From Angiostrongylus vasorum (taxonomy: Eukaryota > Nematoda > Chromadorea > Rhabditida > Metastrongylidae), in contig JADANN010000402.1 in assembly GCA_018806985.1 (NCBI GenBank), forward strand, positions 620,001 through 684,000: 64,000 nucleotides of DNA, in the 5' to 3' direction. Below, one piece after another: positions 1 to 11,228 of this stretch (the stretch's first letter is position 1; every line of letters begins with the position of its first letter). The notes beneath the pieces are model-generated. The model was not told where the DNA came from. It saw only the letters and a list, made by a program, of their open reading frames with translations, and made no database searches. The position numbers and the translations under genes were made by a program.

Positions 1-183
1 TCTGAATCATTTGCGAGCTTAAATAACTTCTTGCTGATTTTTGCACTTCTCGTTGTATTACTTTTCCTTGGATATTACTTTTCGTTATATCAGAAATATA
101 ATGCAGTTCAACGTAACCTAACGAAAGCTTACCTCTATTTTGAGAACGAAAACGTACATAGCTACGCTCAGAGCAAGGTTTAA
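1..183 (+). CDS. C-terminal end of an unidentified membrane protein (partial)
   Basis: Frame 1 is open from the first base of the window to a TAA at 181-183, giving 60 residues. Residues about 8-28 form one strongly hydrophobic segment (NNFLLIFALLVVLLFLGYYF), followed by a polar tail ending in AQSKV. This looks like the last transmembrane helix and short cytoplasmic tail of a protein whose upstream exons lie outside the window. The first zinc-finger exon of the next gene starts only about 90 bp later. If that gene has further 5' exons upstream of the window, this ORF would lie inside one of its introns. The family is not recognised and a chance open frame cannot be excluded. Confidence 0.45.
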   Translation, partial: SESFASLNNFLLIFALLVVLLFLGYYFSLYQKYNAVQRNLTKAYLYFENENVHSYAQSKV

Positions 184-275
184 AAGATAACCCGTGTGAA
201 TTTATAAGTCTATTACACTATATTTCTCATCATGAAAATTTCCGGAATTTAATAGCAGTATTACTTTCTTGTTAG

Positions 276-2936
276 GCTCAGCCCTGAACACCCAGTCGTT
301 TGTCAACAACCTAGAGAACACGGTGAACTTGAGCCAGGTCAGCTAGTTCCAGAAGGCCAAGCGCACAAGTGTCAACTGTGTCCGAAGAGTTTCTCGAGTG
401 CGAGGTGAGCAATTGCTGCTTGTATTAATAAGAGAGGCTTTCAAAAAATATTAAACTGACGTTAATGTGGCTTGATGTAACTTTAACAGAGGTTGTTCTT
501 GCATATGAAAATATTGGAGCAGCCTATTTAATCTATAGTAAACGGTAATTGTAATGAAATCCAGATCCGACTTACATTGTGTTTTGTCCTCACTTAACGA
601 TGTGTTTCGTTGAGATCTCTGCATGAGATTTCTCTGAATACTTTGCAAAAGTTCTCAAACTTTCTTATCTAACACGAATACAATCAATGTGCAATACACC
701 TGTCAACTGAGATAAGCCAACAGTGCATCCTCTTCGTTTGCTTAGTGAAGAGTAGCAGCTGTCTTGAGAAAATACGGTAACGTGAAAAAGCGATACGGCT
801 GAGGAGTGTCCTCAGGTGCTGGGATGCATTAGCTCGTATGTGCATGTTTGTTCAGCGCCTCTCTTAATGACACATCTCCATATCTCTCCTCTTCGTTTCA
901 TTCATACAGGCTCTATTTCTACACTAACGGACCATTTCTACTTCCTTTAAAGTTTCGTTTCACAGTATTTCAATGCTTCAAACACGAGTTGGGAATTTGG
1001 TCACTTTTCAGCGGTCTCAAGCAGCACTCACACATTCACTGCAGCTCGAAACCATTTCGTTGTCATATCTGTAACAAAGCCTATACGCAATTTTCGAATC
1101 TCTGCAGGCATCGACGAATTCACCTTGTAAGAAACCTGATGTCTTTTTTCTTGGAACAGCACCATTCATCTAGTGGAGGATATCTGATTTTTTAGGATGG
1201 CTGGCAGTGTCCGTTGTGCCAACAGTCTTTGCCATCTCACAGTGCTCTTGTAAAACATCGACCGTTGTGTGAAATGGCATCCGCCCCTCTATAAACCATT
1301 GATTCCTCACTTGCCTATTCCAAGCATCTCTACTCAGATTGCTTCCACGTATTGGCCCCCATTTATTGCATATGGCGTCTCAGGTAAGTTTTAACTGAAT
1401 AATGTACTACTCCATGCCTTCCAAATAATGATCATCGTTTAAGATGCCTTCAATTCCAATGGGTATGTATGGACAAATGGATGCGTATAAAATGTTCAAT
1501 CCTAGCTCAGATGTCGAAAGTTCGCCACAGTCAAGGTTAGTTAGTTTCGTCTAAACAACTTCTGTGACAATCTCTAGTACCGAAATTATTGGTCTTTCTA
1601 AGATCTGCTTAAACCTCTACCTTCCATTTCAAGAGCACCACTTTCACTTTCTGCAACTTCAGCAAGACATAAAATAAATCCATTTAAATTTCTCCAAGAT
1701 CTAAATTGCAAATTGAAAGGCTCGTTTTCTTTTAGTGGGCACACAAGTGAGCACTCATCGTTTGAACGAAAAGGAAGCCCATGTTCAGAGGCTGAGGCGA
1801 GCCCACTGGATCTGACCACAAAAAGGGACGAACGTAAATCTGAAAGTGAAAGCAGTGATTCTGGCAACGAAGACGAAAATGAAGTCTCGTCATTAACGAA
1901 GCGAACAGAATCTGCTAGACCCCTGCCTGGCTCCAGCAATGAATCCATTCAGGTTAGTTTTGTCTATTTCATAATGCTGGGAATTTTTTTAGCAAGTCAC
2001 AACTGTTGGTACCTAAGAAAAAGTGGTTCTAGTACCAAGAAATATCTATACAGTAGTAGTCCGTCCAAAAAGTGTGAAATTGAAGTTTTTAACTTCTCAA
2101 TCAATCACGCTTCTGATCAATGAATGCCATAAAAGATTACAAATTACAACCGCATAGCTGAAAGAGTACCGCGATATTTCCTATCACTGACGTCTCCCTT
2201 CGTTTTTTTTTCACCGTATTTAAGAAAAAGCAGAAATAAAAAATCTGAATTCAGTTCATCGGCTTTTCTTTCCTTGTTACAACGGCCTTTCCCTTATTCG
2301 AACCCGTCATCTTTCGCCGTCGCCTCGCAAATCTCCAAAACAACCAAGGACCGCTATACCTGTAAATTTTTGCCAAAAGGTCAGCTTACAGAACTCTTAA
2401 GAGCTCCCAAAGATCTAGACAATGGTCTCCATGATTCAACACTTCCTCTTAAGGTTTTTCCTCGTTCGGCAAATCTAACTCGCCATCTTAGGACGCACAC
2501 CGGTGAACAGCCATATAAGGTCGGTCAATATAATTCGAAGGATGGTTTATCTTTGAATACCACAAGAAACCGATCAGATTACTTGCGTAGCAATGCTATG
2601 ACAATTACATTCATCTTGACGTAAAGACCTATTAAATTGTCTTCTGTCCTCAGATGATCATAATTCACAGAGCTTTAGTGTCAGTACTGTGAACGATCCT
2701 TCTCGATTAGTTCAAACCTACAACGACATGTGCGCAACATTCACAATAAGGTGTGATCGACATCACCATTTCCGTAACTATCCAAAAATTCCTCGTGCTT
2801 TTATCGTTCCAGGAACGACCATTTCGTTGTCCACGATGTGATCGGTGTTTCGGACAGCAAACGAATCTCGACCGACATCTGAAAAAAGCATGACGCCAGC
2901 CCCGATCTCCCACTTACCACTATGCTCAAAATTTAG
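276..2936 (+). CDS. egl-43: EVI1/PRDM3-16 type zinc-finger transcription factor, egl-43-like (C-terminal exons)
   Basis: Exons by eye: 276-404, 1012-1126, 1196-1383, 1444-1535, 1736-1952, 2255-2379, 2454-2519, 2679-2750, 2813 to the stop. The first cluster has two C2H2 fingers and a C2HC finger; the phrases SGLKQH and [10 protein letters not shown] are diagnostic of EVI1/MECOM. The linker exon carries SPLDLTTKR, matching the CtBP-binding PFDLTTKR of EVI1. The second cluster is three fingers with [37 protein letters not shown] and [16 protein letters not shown]. The expected role is a nuclear DNA-binding regulator; C. elegans egl-43 acts in neuronal migration and gonadal cell fate. Single-base frame breaks lie in exon 3 (near 1293), exon 6 (TTTTT near 2366) and the last exon (AAAAAA 2882-2887), so the literal stop is 2891-2893 and the expected one 2934-2936. 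The PR domain and upstream fingers are outside the window or absent. Confidence 0.9.
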
Positions 2937-3548
2937 ATGAAAGAGCAGCTCTCCTCCACTTCTTGTGAGATACAAAAGAGGAAAACGAAAGTGTAGTTCT
3001 CTATTGATTCGCTGCTGTCCTATTTCAGGTTACAATGTGATATGCAGTCGACGGAAAAAATGCATTATATATGTAACGACTTTATTGTAATACCAATTAA
3101 AAATGATTTATTTGCATCTGTTAACCAACACCATTAAATCCTAGACTGACACAACCGTAGATACCACATTTCGCTTCTTCGAGTCCGTTTTTCTTTCAAC
3201 AATTAACATACTGACGTTGGTGACCTTGTAACGAAAACCACTACAACATATGGCAAGATTCATCAATTCGAATCTACCTGCAAGTGATTGAGCTACGATT
3301 TGGGGAGGGGCACCTGTTGTCGTTAATTGGTTCCGGAGAGACAATGCACCATGGACGAAGAGCGGAAGTGAGTCTCCTCAGGGTCGCTTAACGACTGCCT
3401 CCTCCCGAAGACGACGACTATATGACAAAACTCGTGCATGGAACGGAATTCGGATTCTTATTATGAAGTTATTGACACGTCAGTCATAAAGCTGTGAGAA
3501 CAAGATTGAAAAAAAAAGTGGAATGTCTAACAGTTAGAGCAACGAAAA
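2937..3548. other. Convergent intergenic region
   Basis: About 600 bp lie between the ends of the egl-43-like gene (+) and the thymidylate kinase gene (-), which converge here. The region is AT-rich, with an AATTAAAAAT stretch near 3097 that could be part of a 3' processing signal. I see no exon or recognisable repeat. Confidence 0.4.
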
Positions 3549-6500
3549 TCAGATCGCATCTATTTTCTTAAGAGTGCCATTGCGATTGACTTGCGAATAA
3601 ATTTTCTGCACTACAGCTTCAACCGCTTCCCTATCTTCATCAGCATTAATGATTTGCCAATAGTTCTTCCTCAACTGTTTCATAGCAGAGTGCACTTTTT
3701 GCTGTAACTGATCATTTTCAAGACGTTCGTCACCGTATCCACCTCGTTGTTGTGCAATCTGCGGCGAAACTTCGAAGAAAAGTACCACATCAGGACATGG
3801 CAGGCCAATGTCAGCTTGTCTCACCCAATGTGGATCTAGTCCTAGAAGTTCATCACAGTTAGACTCCGTTCTTATCAAGAACCCATAGATACTGTAGGAA
3901 ACTTAAAATTTGAAACTTCCATATGAAGCTAGATTCTAGTCCATCTGGTGTGATTCACCAAGGAAAAGGACAGTATAAAAAACTTCGCTACTACCTCTAG
4001 AAATTGTGCTGAACTACATCTTATTCCAATATGATCTCATTTATATGTAGTATAAAAAAAATACTATTTGGAGATCCTAACCTAAAAATGAAATCCTTAA
4101 TAATATTTTAACCACAGAAAATCAGATCGCTATTCTGATCAAATGCTTCTATGAAGGCAACACATATCATGAATGGATCTTCAATTCTGAATCAGGCAAT
4201 AACCCTAGACAAGACTTGGTTTTCTAGAATCTACGACAGTAATCTGAGCAACGATTTCTCCATAGGGCTTCTTAATCCCAACGTTACATCACAGAGGCTT
4301 TCTAACTACAAGCTAATAACAACGTAAGACGCAATAATTTGTCGACATCATTCTGTCGGCTCTTAGGACTCCGGAAAGAGCTTATGGAAGCGACCAATTC
4401 CAACACATCAACCGGATGCCAGTGTTATTGGCAATGGCCGTCTTAGGCCATATTCAACTACCGTACTCCGTGTATGAGTGTGTGAGGCTTTCTCGTCGAT
4501 GTGACGGCAAGATCTAATTGATGTACCACGCTTCAGCACCTATTGCCACTAGGTGGACACCAATTTCCTTACGCAACAGGTCTGTTTACACTCAATTACC
4601 AACCAGCCGAACCGACAGCCACTTTGATGTGCACTATGCATTTTACTTTCGGCTTCACTGCGTTCAATGTAGGTAGCCATGCCTAATAAAGCTAAATCGC
4701 TATTATCATCACCACATACTCAAAGCAACACCGCTCGTTCGTGAGTCATATAATAAATTCACCCTATGTGGTACTTGTCGGCATCTGCCTCTAATAAATC
4801 ATATACTAAATCTACTCATTAATGAAATACCTCTAATTGACAAGTACACTAAAAATCGTATCCCTTGACCTTTGACCATCTCTTTAGTGATTAGCATAAT
4901 TTGGTAGGACCTTTGGGAAACAAAAATACACCTCACGTTTCAATTTCGATCCACAGCCAATATATACAAGAGAGATTCTCAGAAAAGACTACCACATCAG
5001 TTAAAATCCTCCTGGTTTCTATAAGCCGCAGCCAATAATTCAAAACACACTGTGGCTTTCTAGAACTAGGAATTTAATTAAGAGCCAAATCTTCTTAACA
5101 AACTCATTACCGAAAAGTTAGATGTACAACCACGGTTAAACAGAAGACCACTCATAGGTATTAGTGCTGTCGTTTTGAAGAACTTCGATGATGATTATTT
5201 GCATTACTTTCTGGCAGTTACTGAATTCCAAGACAACAGGGATATAATTCGTCATATCTGAGATATATGAATATCACTCATACAATTCTGTAAGTCTGAT
5301 AGATGTGCTGCCTAAATTCGGCGGAAAGAACATGGCACTAACTTATGGGCACAAAGCGGCACCAATGTGGCAAGCACAAGAGAGTTTGACAATGAGAAAG
5401 CGCGCTTGCCCAATCGCTTCCTTCCTTCCGCAATCTTCTCTCCATCATAAGCTGAGCGACTCTAATCGTCCTCTACGCTCTCTGCTGTCGTCCTACACCA
5501 AACACACCTACTGCATATCCCCATCCCACAATGCACATCATCGCATCGATCATAAGAAATACTCAACGAATAAGAGACATGTTTAGCGTCGATAACCACT
5601 GTCGTTGAACACATCTATGAGGAAAACGTGGAAAGGACTGAAGTAAAAGGGAACGTAGACTGTGATGATTAAGAAAAAACAGGTTTACCTACAGTAAATG
5701 TTTGTATCCTAGACATTACTGTTACAGGATCGGTAACTGCAGAAACAGCAGAATGGTTATAATGATGTAAATCTAAACTTCATACACAACTGTGCCGTCA
5801 CACTACCTTTGGATTTGCACCATTTGCTGATTCACTGGATCCATCCTTGCTCTGTTGGGTAATGTTCCGGCCTCTAGTTGAATTCTACAATGTGCCGTGC
5901 TCTTCAGAAGAATAGGCCAACAAACCGAAACCTCTAAGATGATGAAGATTTCTCTTGACCTAAGTGAGTGGTATCCATTCTAGTGGTGGTGATTGCTGCA
6001 CCTAATTGCAGAAAAAAATTCCCATTTTTCTACATTCAACACCACATATTATGCAGATTCCATCACTCGTTGCATTCGATTGCTTTCCTCAGATCTATAT
6101 TCCACGATTCTATTCCGATCTTGCGACCGAGTTCAGCTACTGATTGAAGATTTCTGGTCATGCAGAAGAACGTCGTTGAATGTTGCTCAAGTCAATTCTC
6201 CATAAAATCCAGAGATAGTCTTCCAAGGTATTACAACAACTTCATCAGTGGCAGTCGCCAAATTTTGCCGAATGTAGAAATACAGCCGATATTAGAGTTT
6301 CCCAACCTCGGAGTGATGTCTAGCTTGGTTTTGTAGGTGGAGGGACGAACCAGGAGTTTGCGCGTATTAGATGGTATCAGCACAACTGCGCAACTCACGT
6401 CCCTTTTTTTCTCGCTAAGCAAAGAAATACTTCTATGAATGCGAAGGAGAGGGACCTTTTAAAAACTCAATAATATTTAAAGAAAAAATAGTTGGAATGT

Positions 6501-8179
6501 GTCCACTCCACGACCAAAACCAGTAAGAGATTCCACCTAATAGCCAATTAGAAACCTCCGTAGCATGTTCTATACTGCTTATTCTCTCGTTCTTTCTTTT
6601 TTTCACGATAGGGCACTATGTAAAATACAACCACAAGAACGCCCAGATATGAGCGAAACTCGTAACCTCAGCTGGGCATCGAACCCTCGAGTACTCTTAC
6701 GGGGGGCTCACGCGCTATCCATCACACCAACCGTCCTTGATTTGCCTTTTTCTCATCCAAGTTTTTGCTCTGTCGGTGCTATCAGCAATAATTCACCAAC
6801 GAGAATGATCTGGATAGCACAAATCTATATTCTCCGCTGTAGTACATTCTCAACACGCATTCAAAGACTATTTTCTTCGGCCTTTCATCGTTTCTCTCTT
6901 TAGCGAATGGTGTGAAGGAACTTGCTATTGTTGTGCTAAAAGTCCCTATGGGACAATAAGGACATTTAGGCGCACAATAAGACGTACTCTGAAATGTTTC
7001 TTTTTCTTAACTTAATGCGTACAACCCTGAAAATGGATAATTAGTACTAGTCCACACATTCTGAAATCTTATGAATCGTACTTGACTAAAAGAGTTACCC
7101 ATAAACCAATATTTTACAGCCTCACCAATACCATGTTGTTCGACATGTCTACTAGCTGTATACAGCTGTCACCACCCCAGCAGTACTCCAAAACTAACAT
7201 AGCGTCCGAAATTTCTATCTGGAAGCGCACCCAACAATAAATTTATAGTATAGAAAGCTAATTTTAGATACCTTCTTGCCGAAAAGGTATGAATAAACAA
7301 CAATGCACCCAACGTTGATCAACCTCTGAGAAATGTATCATGCATTTGACTTTACTACTAAGCATCGTTTGGAGGTGAATCAATGCACATCTGGCCTTCA
7401 CAAAATCTGGTACTAATTTGCGGACCTCGGAAGGATGAAAGGCTTGGTGGGCCAGAGGCGCGGGGATCGACCCCGTGTTTGTTGCAGGGTGCCTGCGACC
7501 ACCGCGCCATATGCGTGTCCTTATAAATAGTGTTATACGTGCAAAAAGGGATAGATAATATAAAAAATAAAACAAAAACAAACATAAAAGGCGTTGTTCC
7601 CCTCGTTTCTTTTGAACGAGCAGAAACAGCTCATAGGCGCCGCAGCGCAGTGGGAACAATCCGCGTCTACTAAAACGCGCACAAATTGCTTGACGATTAA
7701 AGAGATCATAGTTGACATGTGTCATTCACCCCAAGAAACTACAAAACGAAAAAAATCGACCTTTGGCCAACGAATACGCGACTCCGCTGAAACAGTATCG
7801 GTCACAAATAACATCGACTCCGGAGGATATCTTCTCTTCTATCAGTGCCGCCTTCTCCCATCTATTCGCTGAAAATGCTAAGTGCAGCGCTCGCTCGGAT
7901 AAATCGATCTCCTTCCTTAGGTAACGATCGATTACCTGACCAAAGGGTTCTTTTCTATCTGTAATTGTGAACGCTCAAACAGTCAAATACCAAGAAAGTC
8001 ATCTCCATGTACAGCTTCTCATCAACAGATTGCCTTAGGTCTGAAAACTAACCGGGAAACGACAGCAGCACGGACTTGCCTCCCGAAAGGTTGATTTTTT
8101 CATGAAGCCGACTAGCCTGAGTTGTCTTTCCACTACGATCTAATCCTTCGAACACTATGAATGCACCTCGACGAGACAT
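3549..8179 (-). CDS. dtmk-1: Thymidylate (dTMP) kinase
   Basis: Three minus-strand exons, 8179-8053, 7958-7761 and 3841-3549, join in phase to 205 codons plus stop; human DTYMK has 212 residues. The enzyme phosphorylates dTMP to dTDP for DNA synthesis. Exon 1 holds the P-loop GLDRSGKTT directly after the start MSRRGAFIVFE. Exon 2 holds FPDRKEPFGQ, the LAFSANRWE segment and the DRY motif in ICDRYCFSGVAYSLAKG. Exon 3 has DPHWVRQADIGLPCPD, PDVVLFFEV and the lid arginine region RGGYGDERLE. No indels are present. Intron 2 is about 3.9 kb and contains SINEs. The ATG is about 115 bp downstream of the AATAAA of the ATP synthase f gene on the same strand, as expected for a downstream operon gene. The C. 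elegans orthologue is, from memory, R53.2. Confidence 0.93.
3842..7299. other. Large intron of the thymidylate kinase gene: no further exon seen
   Basis: This AT-rich intron sequence spans the gap between kinase exons 2 and 3. I found no exon with good splice sites and no coherent coding frame. The open frame at 5305-5586 has no recognisable domain or splice context. The only clear repeat is a degenerate tRNA-like SINE near 6620-6800. Confidence 0.5.
6620..6800 (-). repeat. SINE family C copy (tRNA-derived), degenerate
   Basis: Read on the minus strand this contains TTGGTGTGATGGATAGCGCG (box A-like) followed by GAGGGTTCGATGCCCAGC (a near-perfect box B, GGTTCGANNCC). The spacing is that of a tRNA-derived pol III promoter. 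A related copy is at about 24540-24765. Confidence 0.6.
7300..7525 (-). repeat. SINE family A copy (tRNA-derived)
   Basis: This is a degenerate member of the most abundant repeat here. On the plus strand the tail side reads GTTGATCAACCTCTGAG, then a central GGTACTAATTTGCGGACC, then the tRNA-like head in reverse complement (GGGGATCGACCCCGTG is box B). It lies inside intron 2 of the thymidylate kinase gene. Confidence 0.75.
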
Positions 8180-8292
8180 GTCCTAGTAGTTCCTCACTTA
8201 TTTTCATCAAATATACCAATAAGGAATGAAGCAGTATCATGTATAACGCACGGTTCTTTAGAATAAGGGTCGTTTCAAGTGTATATAAGAAC

Positions 8293-8298
8293 TTTATT
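8293..8298 (-). promoter_or_regulatory. Polyadenylation signal of the ATP synthase f gene
   Basis: The minus strand reads AATAAA about 56 nt past the TAG of the ATP synthase f gene. The next minus-strand ATG (thymidylate kinase) is about 115 nt further on. That spacing resembles intercistronic distances in nematode operons. Confidence 0.6.
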
Positions 8299-8353
8299 CG
8301 GAAAATTTATAACTATTACTAGACCCCTTTAGTTACAAGCAAACACATCCAGG

Positions 8354-9934
8354 CTACCAATGGTATATAGTCTTCTGCATATCCAGGTATCGATGCGCCT
8401 TAAACAGCCAGTTCAGGAACGAGAACATGAAGATGAAGCGGAACAAGGTTTTCACCTTAACATAAAGAAAACTGAACCTTACACCAAGCTACATACCATA
8501 AAGAAGAGAAAATCAACTCACAACACTTCCGTATACCGGTCCTGAGTAGTAGTTGTGATGCACTCTCCAGATATTTCTCATAACTTCATTGTAAAATGCA
8601 GATGGAGTTTTTTCACGACGAGCAATCCATGCCGGAAGATCGGCAAGTTTCACATCAAAAAGTTTCGTATCGACTGAAACCACAAGAGTAAATCACAAAT
8701 GGCTAGATAAAACCACAACTCCGTCTTTTTCTCATTTAGAAACTGAACAGTACACTACTTGCCAGATCGGCTAGTCGTCCCAACGTCAAGCGGACTTACA
8801 CAACGGTCTAGCGCCTTATCGTGGCTGGGAGGTATTCCTGGGTGTCGGGTACGCACAGTGGAGGGATAGATCCCTCTAGTAGGGTCTTTCAACCTGAGGA
8901 GTCGGGCGTTTCCATCAGGAAGCCCAGCTAAGAGTAAACTAATACCAGGGTCCACCACTGTCCTGTTACAAAACTAGTCCCATGGTGGGACAGACCTCGG
9001 CACTCCAAGGACCACAATGCCTGGTCGACCTCGGCACTCCAAGGACCACAATGACTAAACCATCAAAACTCCAAAAAAATGGAAATTATGCTGGCACCCA
9101 CAAAACCAGTAAGGATGGACCATCCAAGCATCCAAGTAAGTAAATTACGTAACGGGAAGTCAGGCTTATATCGCTAAAAAAGGGCAGCAGATACCTTATT
9201 TACCATGATCGCGTAGATAGCAAACTAAATGATAAAGTCACTAACTATTACGATAAGAACATTCCAATGAAAAATAAAAATATCCAGATCACCATTACAC
9301 CGCACACCACAACTACAAATCCAGAATCTAGGAAATAAAAAACTAAAATATTACAGTCTATGATCCAAACACCAACATGGCTGGGCATGAAAACTGCAGC
9401 CTTTTCTATTCCGAAGTCCTAAAAGAGAGGTCATCCAGTTTAAGTTCAACAACGGTAAAAGGACAAAGGATAAAGCTCCCGGCGTTAATCAACCAATGAG
9501 GGATGAGCCATGCATTCGACTTCATTAAGCATCGTTAGAAGTGAATGAATGCATATCTGACCTTTACAATGACTAGCAATGATACATTGATGTATCGAGC
9601 CAACCAACTTGCCGACCGCGGAGGGGAAGGAAGGGTTTGTGGGCATGGTGGGCGGGGATCGATACCATGTGTATTGCAAGGCCCCACTGCGCTACGTACG
9701 CCAACAACAGTACGCCGAATATAAATGGATATTAATAACGTAAATGCACGTAAAAAACACGTATGGATAAAGCCCATTAGCATAATCCGGGTTAACAGCT
9801 ACACTTCCACAATCTAAACATTGCGTCTCACACAGAACTCACGTTTGCCGTAGTATCTATAGTGACAATAGGGACCATGAACGTTTTTGTTCCACCTCTT
9901 ATCGAACAAACCGATCTCCGTCTTATTCAAGACT
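8354..9934 (-). CDS. ATP5MF: Mitochondrial F1Fo ATP synthase subunit f
   Basis: Three minus-strand exons, 9934-9843, 8673-8522 and 8455-8354 (stop TAG 8354-8356), join in phase to about 115 codons. Exon 1 gives KTEIGLFDKRWNKNVHGPY, exon 2 KLFDVKLADLPAWIARREKT, and exon 3 a hydrophobic helix (LFRFIFMFSFLNWLF) with the basic tail HRYLDMQKTIYHW. The KLxDVKLxxLPxW segment and the single C-terminal helix match subunit f, a small Fo stalk protein of the inner mitochondrial membrane. C. elegans R53.4 is, from memory, the orthologue. The first listed exon begins after a TTTCAG acceptor in phase 2, so a short 5' exon with the ATG is missing. I could not place it between 9935 and 10600. The first intron carries SINE B and SINE A copies. 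Confidence 0.85.
8795..9145 (+). repeat. SINE family B copy with internal tandem duplication
   Basis: It aligns with 12165-12555 in the same orientation, sharing AAGCCCAGCTAAGAGTAAAC, AAATGGAAATTATGC and a terminal CATCCAAGTAAGTAA tail. The 26-bp segment at 8994-9019 is repeated at 9028-9053. It lies in the first intron of the ATP synthase f gene, antisense to it. Confidence 0.75.
9460..9705 (-). repeat. SINE family A copy
   Basis: The order GATAAAGCTCCCGGCG, CATGCATTCGACTTCATTAA, TTTACAATGACTAGC, GATGTATCGAGCCA and GGGGATCGATACCATGTG is the usual tail-to-head order of family A in reverse complement. It lies in the first intron of the ATP synthase f gene. Confidence 0.8.
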
Positions 9935-10204
9935 CTGAAATAACATTGTCTTGATATGGATACGAAAAAAAAAATAGTTATTAAACCTAGTACGTTTAAA
10001 CCTCCATCTGCTGCCGACACACTAATAGGAAAAGAACGAAATCCATGAAATTTGAGTCAACTACCTCTTTCAATTGTCAAGAAAAGAAACCTTCCAAAAA
10101 GTCAATTACCAATCAAACGGAAATTGCAGTGGACCAGGCATGATTCTTCGAGATTCGTAAAAATGAGCTATTCAAGTACTCAAGAAATCTACCAAAGTAA
10201 AACA

Positions 10205-10590
10205 TTTACCTGGACACTTGAGTGGCCCGTCTTCACTGGTTGTGCAGCGCCCAGTATAATTCGCATTTCTTCAAAGTTTAGCTGGTTTAGCCATTGTGGT
10301 TACCCGGAATGCCGAGGTCGGCCAAGCCAAAGTCTGCCTTAGGTCGTCACCACCACAGACAGTCGCCGCCCTCGTGGATCAGACGATTTGCCATCATTCA
10401 ACTAGTTTGATACCAGGACGGTGTTGGATATTGCTACTGGTTTACCTCAGCTGGGTTTCATGGTGGAAGCGCCGGACTCCTCAGCGTGGGAGACCCTGTC
10501 GGGGGATGATTTCCTTCATTGTACATCACAGCCCGACACCCAGAAACACCTCCCTTCCACGATGAGGCAGTGAACCGTCGGGAGGACCAA
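10205..10590 (-). repeat. SINE family B copy
   Basis: The plus strand reads TGGCCCGTCTTCACTGGTTG, a central ATTGTGGTTACCCGGAATGC and a right end near GAACCGTCGGGAGGACC. This is the reverse complement of the copy at 12165-12555. It lies between the small membrane protein gene and the ATP synthase f gene. Confidence 0.75.
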
Positions 10591-10636
10591 ATTAAAACGA
10601 GAAAAGCCTATTTATTAAACCAAATAAAGTCATTTC

Positions 10637-11228
10637 TTACATTAACTGTAGCGACTTCATAGACAAAACGAACGAACATGCCATGTTCGTACCGACATAC
10701 GTCCAATAGTGGTGTCGGCGGAAGTAATTAAGAAACAAAGTAGCAAAAGGAATATCCTCAACATGGAGTTTAGCCCACTATATGGCAACCTTAGTTAAAT
10801 AACTTTTTTCCGATAGTCTTCCCTCTATCAGGAAAACGAACGTTGAGAGTAGTGCGATTAAAACTCTAACACTAAAAAATAGTGAACAGAATACGCAACT
10901 AACACTGTAAAGTCGATAAGATACCTATCATCTTCAAGGGGCAATCTATGCCTTAAACACGTTAGCATGGATATTTGGCCTATAGCACCTATGTTATGTA
11001 TTGTCCTTAAAGTACATAAAAACGGCAGGTTCCAGTTCATGTTCCATGTAGGTTTAAGTTGTTCAACGTAAGCTGTAAGTTTCACGTTCTTAAAGATCCA
11101 TGCATCTCTTACCTGTTATAAAAATACACTCCGAAACGTTCGAAAGCTCGTGCAATCGGGATAAAAATAAGGTCTGGAACCCAAGGAGTCAACTTTGTCC
11201 CTGGTGGAGGTGGACGGAACCAGGACAT
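10637..11228 (-). CDS. Unidentified small membrane protein gene (model incomplete)
   Basis: Exon 1 (11228-11113) starts MSWFRPPPPGTKLTPWVPDL and ends at AG|GTAAGA. A probable exon 2 (11072-10989) encodes AYVEQLKPTWNMNWNLPF. The last exon (10777-10637) follows a TATAG acceptor and encodes WAKLHVEDIPFATLFLNYFR, then HHYWTYVGTNMACSF and a TAA stop. The product would be about 113 residues with hydrophobic stretches, compatible with a small mitochondrial or ER membrane protein. The phases of the three exons do not agree as written, so one splice site is misplaced or a base is wrong; the TTTTT run near 11117 is a candidate. I do not recognise the family. Its position between kappa GST and ATP synthase f on the same strand suggests co-transcription. 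Confidence 0.5.

Noticed and set aside
276..2936. The egl-43-like gene as a processed pseudogene
   Set aside because: Introns with good splice sites are retained and the fingers are highly conserved. The defects are single-base, mostly in homopolymer runs, which fits sequence error better.
5305..5586. 93-codon plus-strand open frame
   Set aside because: No recognisable domain. It lies inside an intron on the opposite strand and its composition looks non-coding.
7264..7725. 153-codon minus-strand open frame
   Set aside because: It crosses a SINE A copy and AT-rich intron of the thymidylate kinase gene. There is no domain and no splice context.
8994..9053. Possible CRISPR-like direct repeats
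   Set aside because: Only two units within a SINE copy, in a eukaryotic genome. It is a simple tandem duplication.
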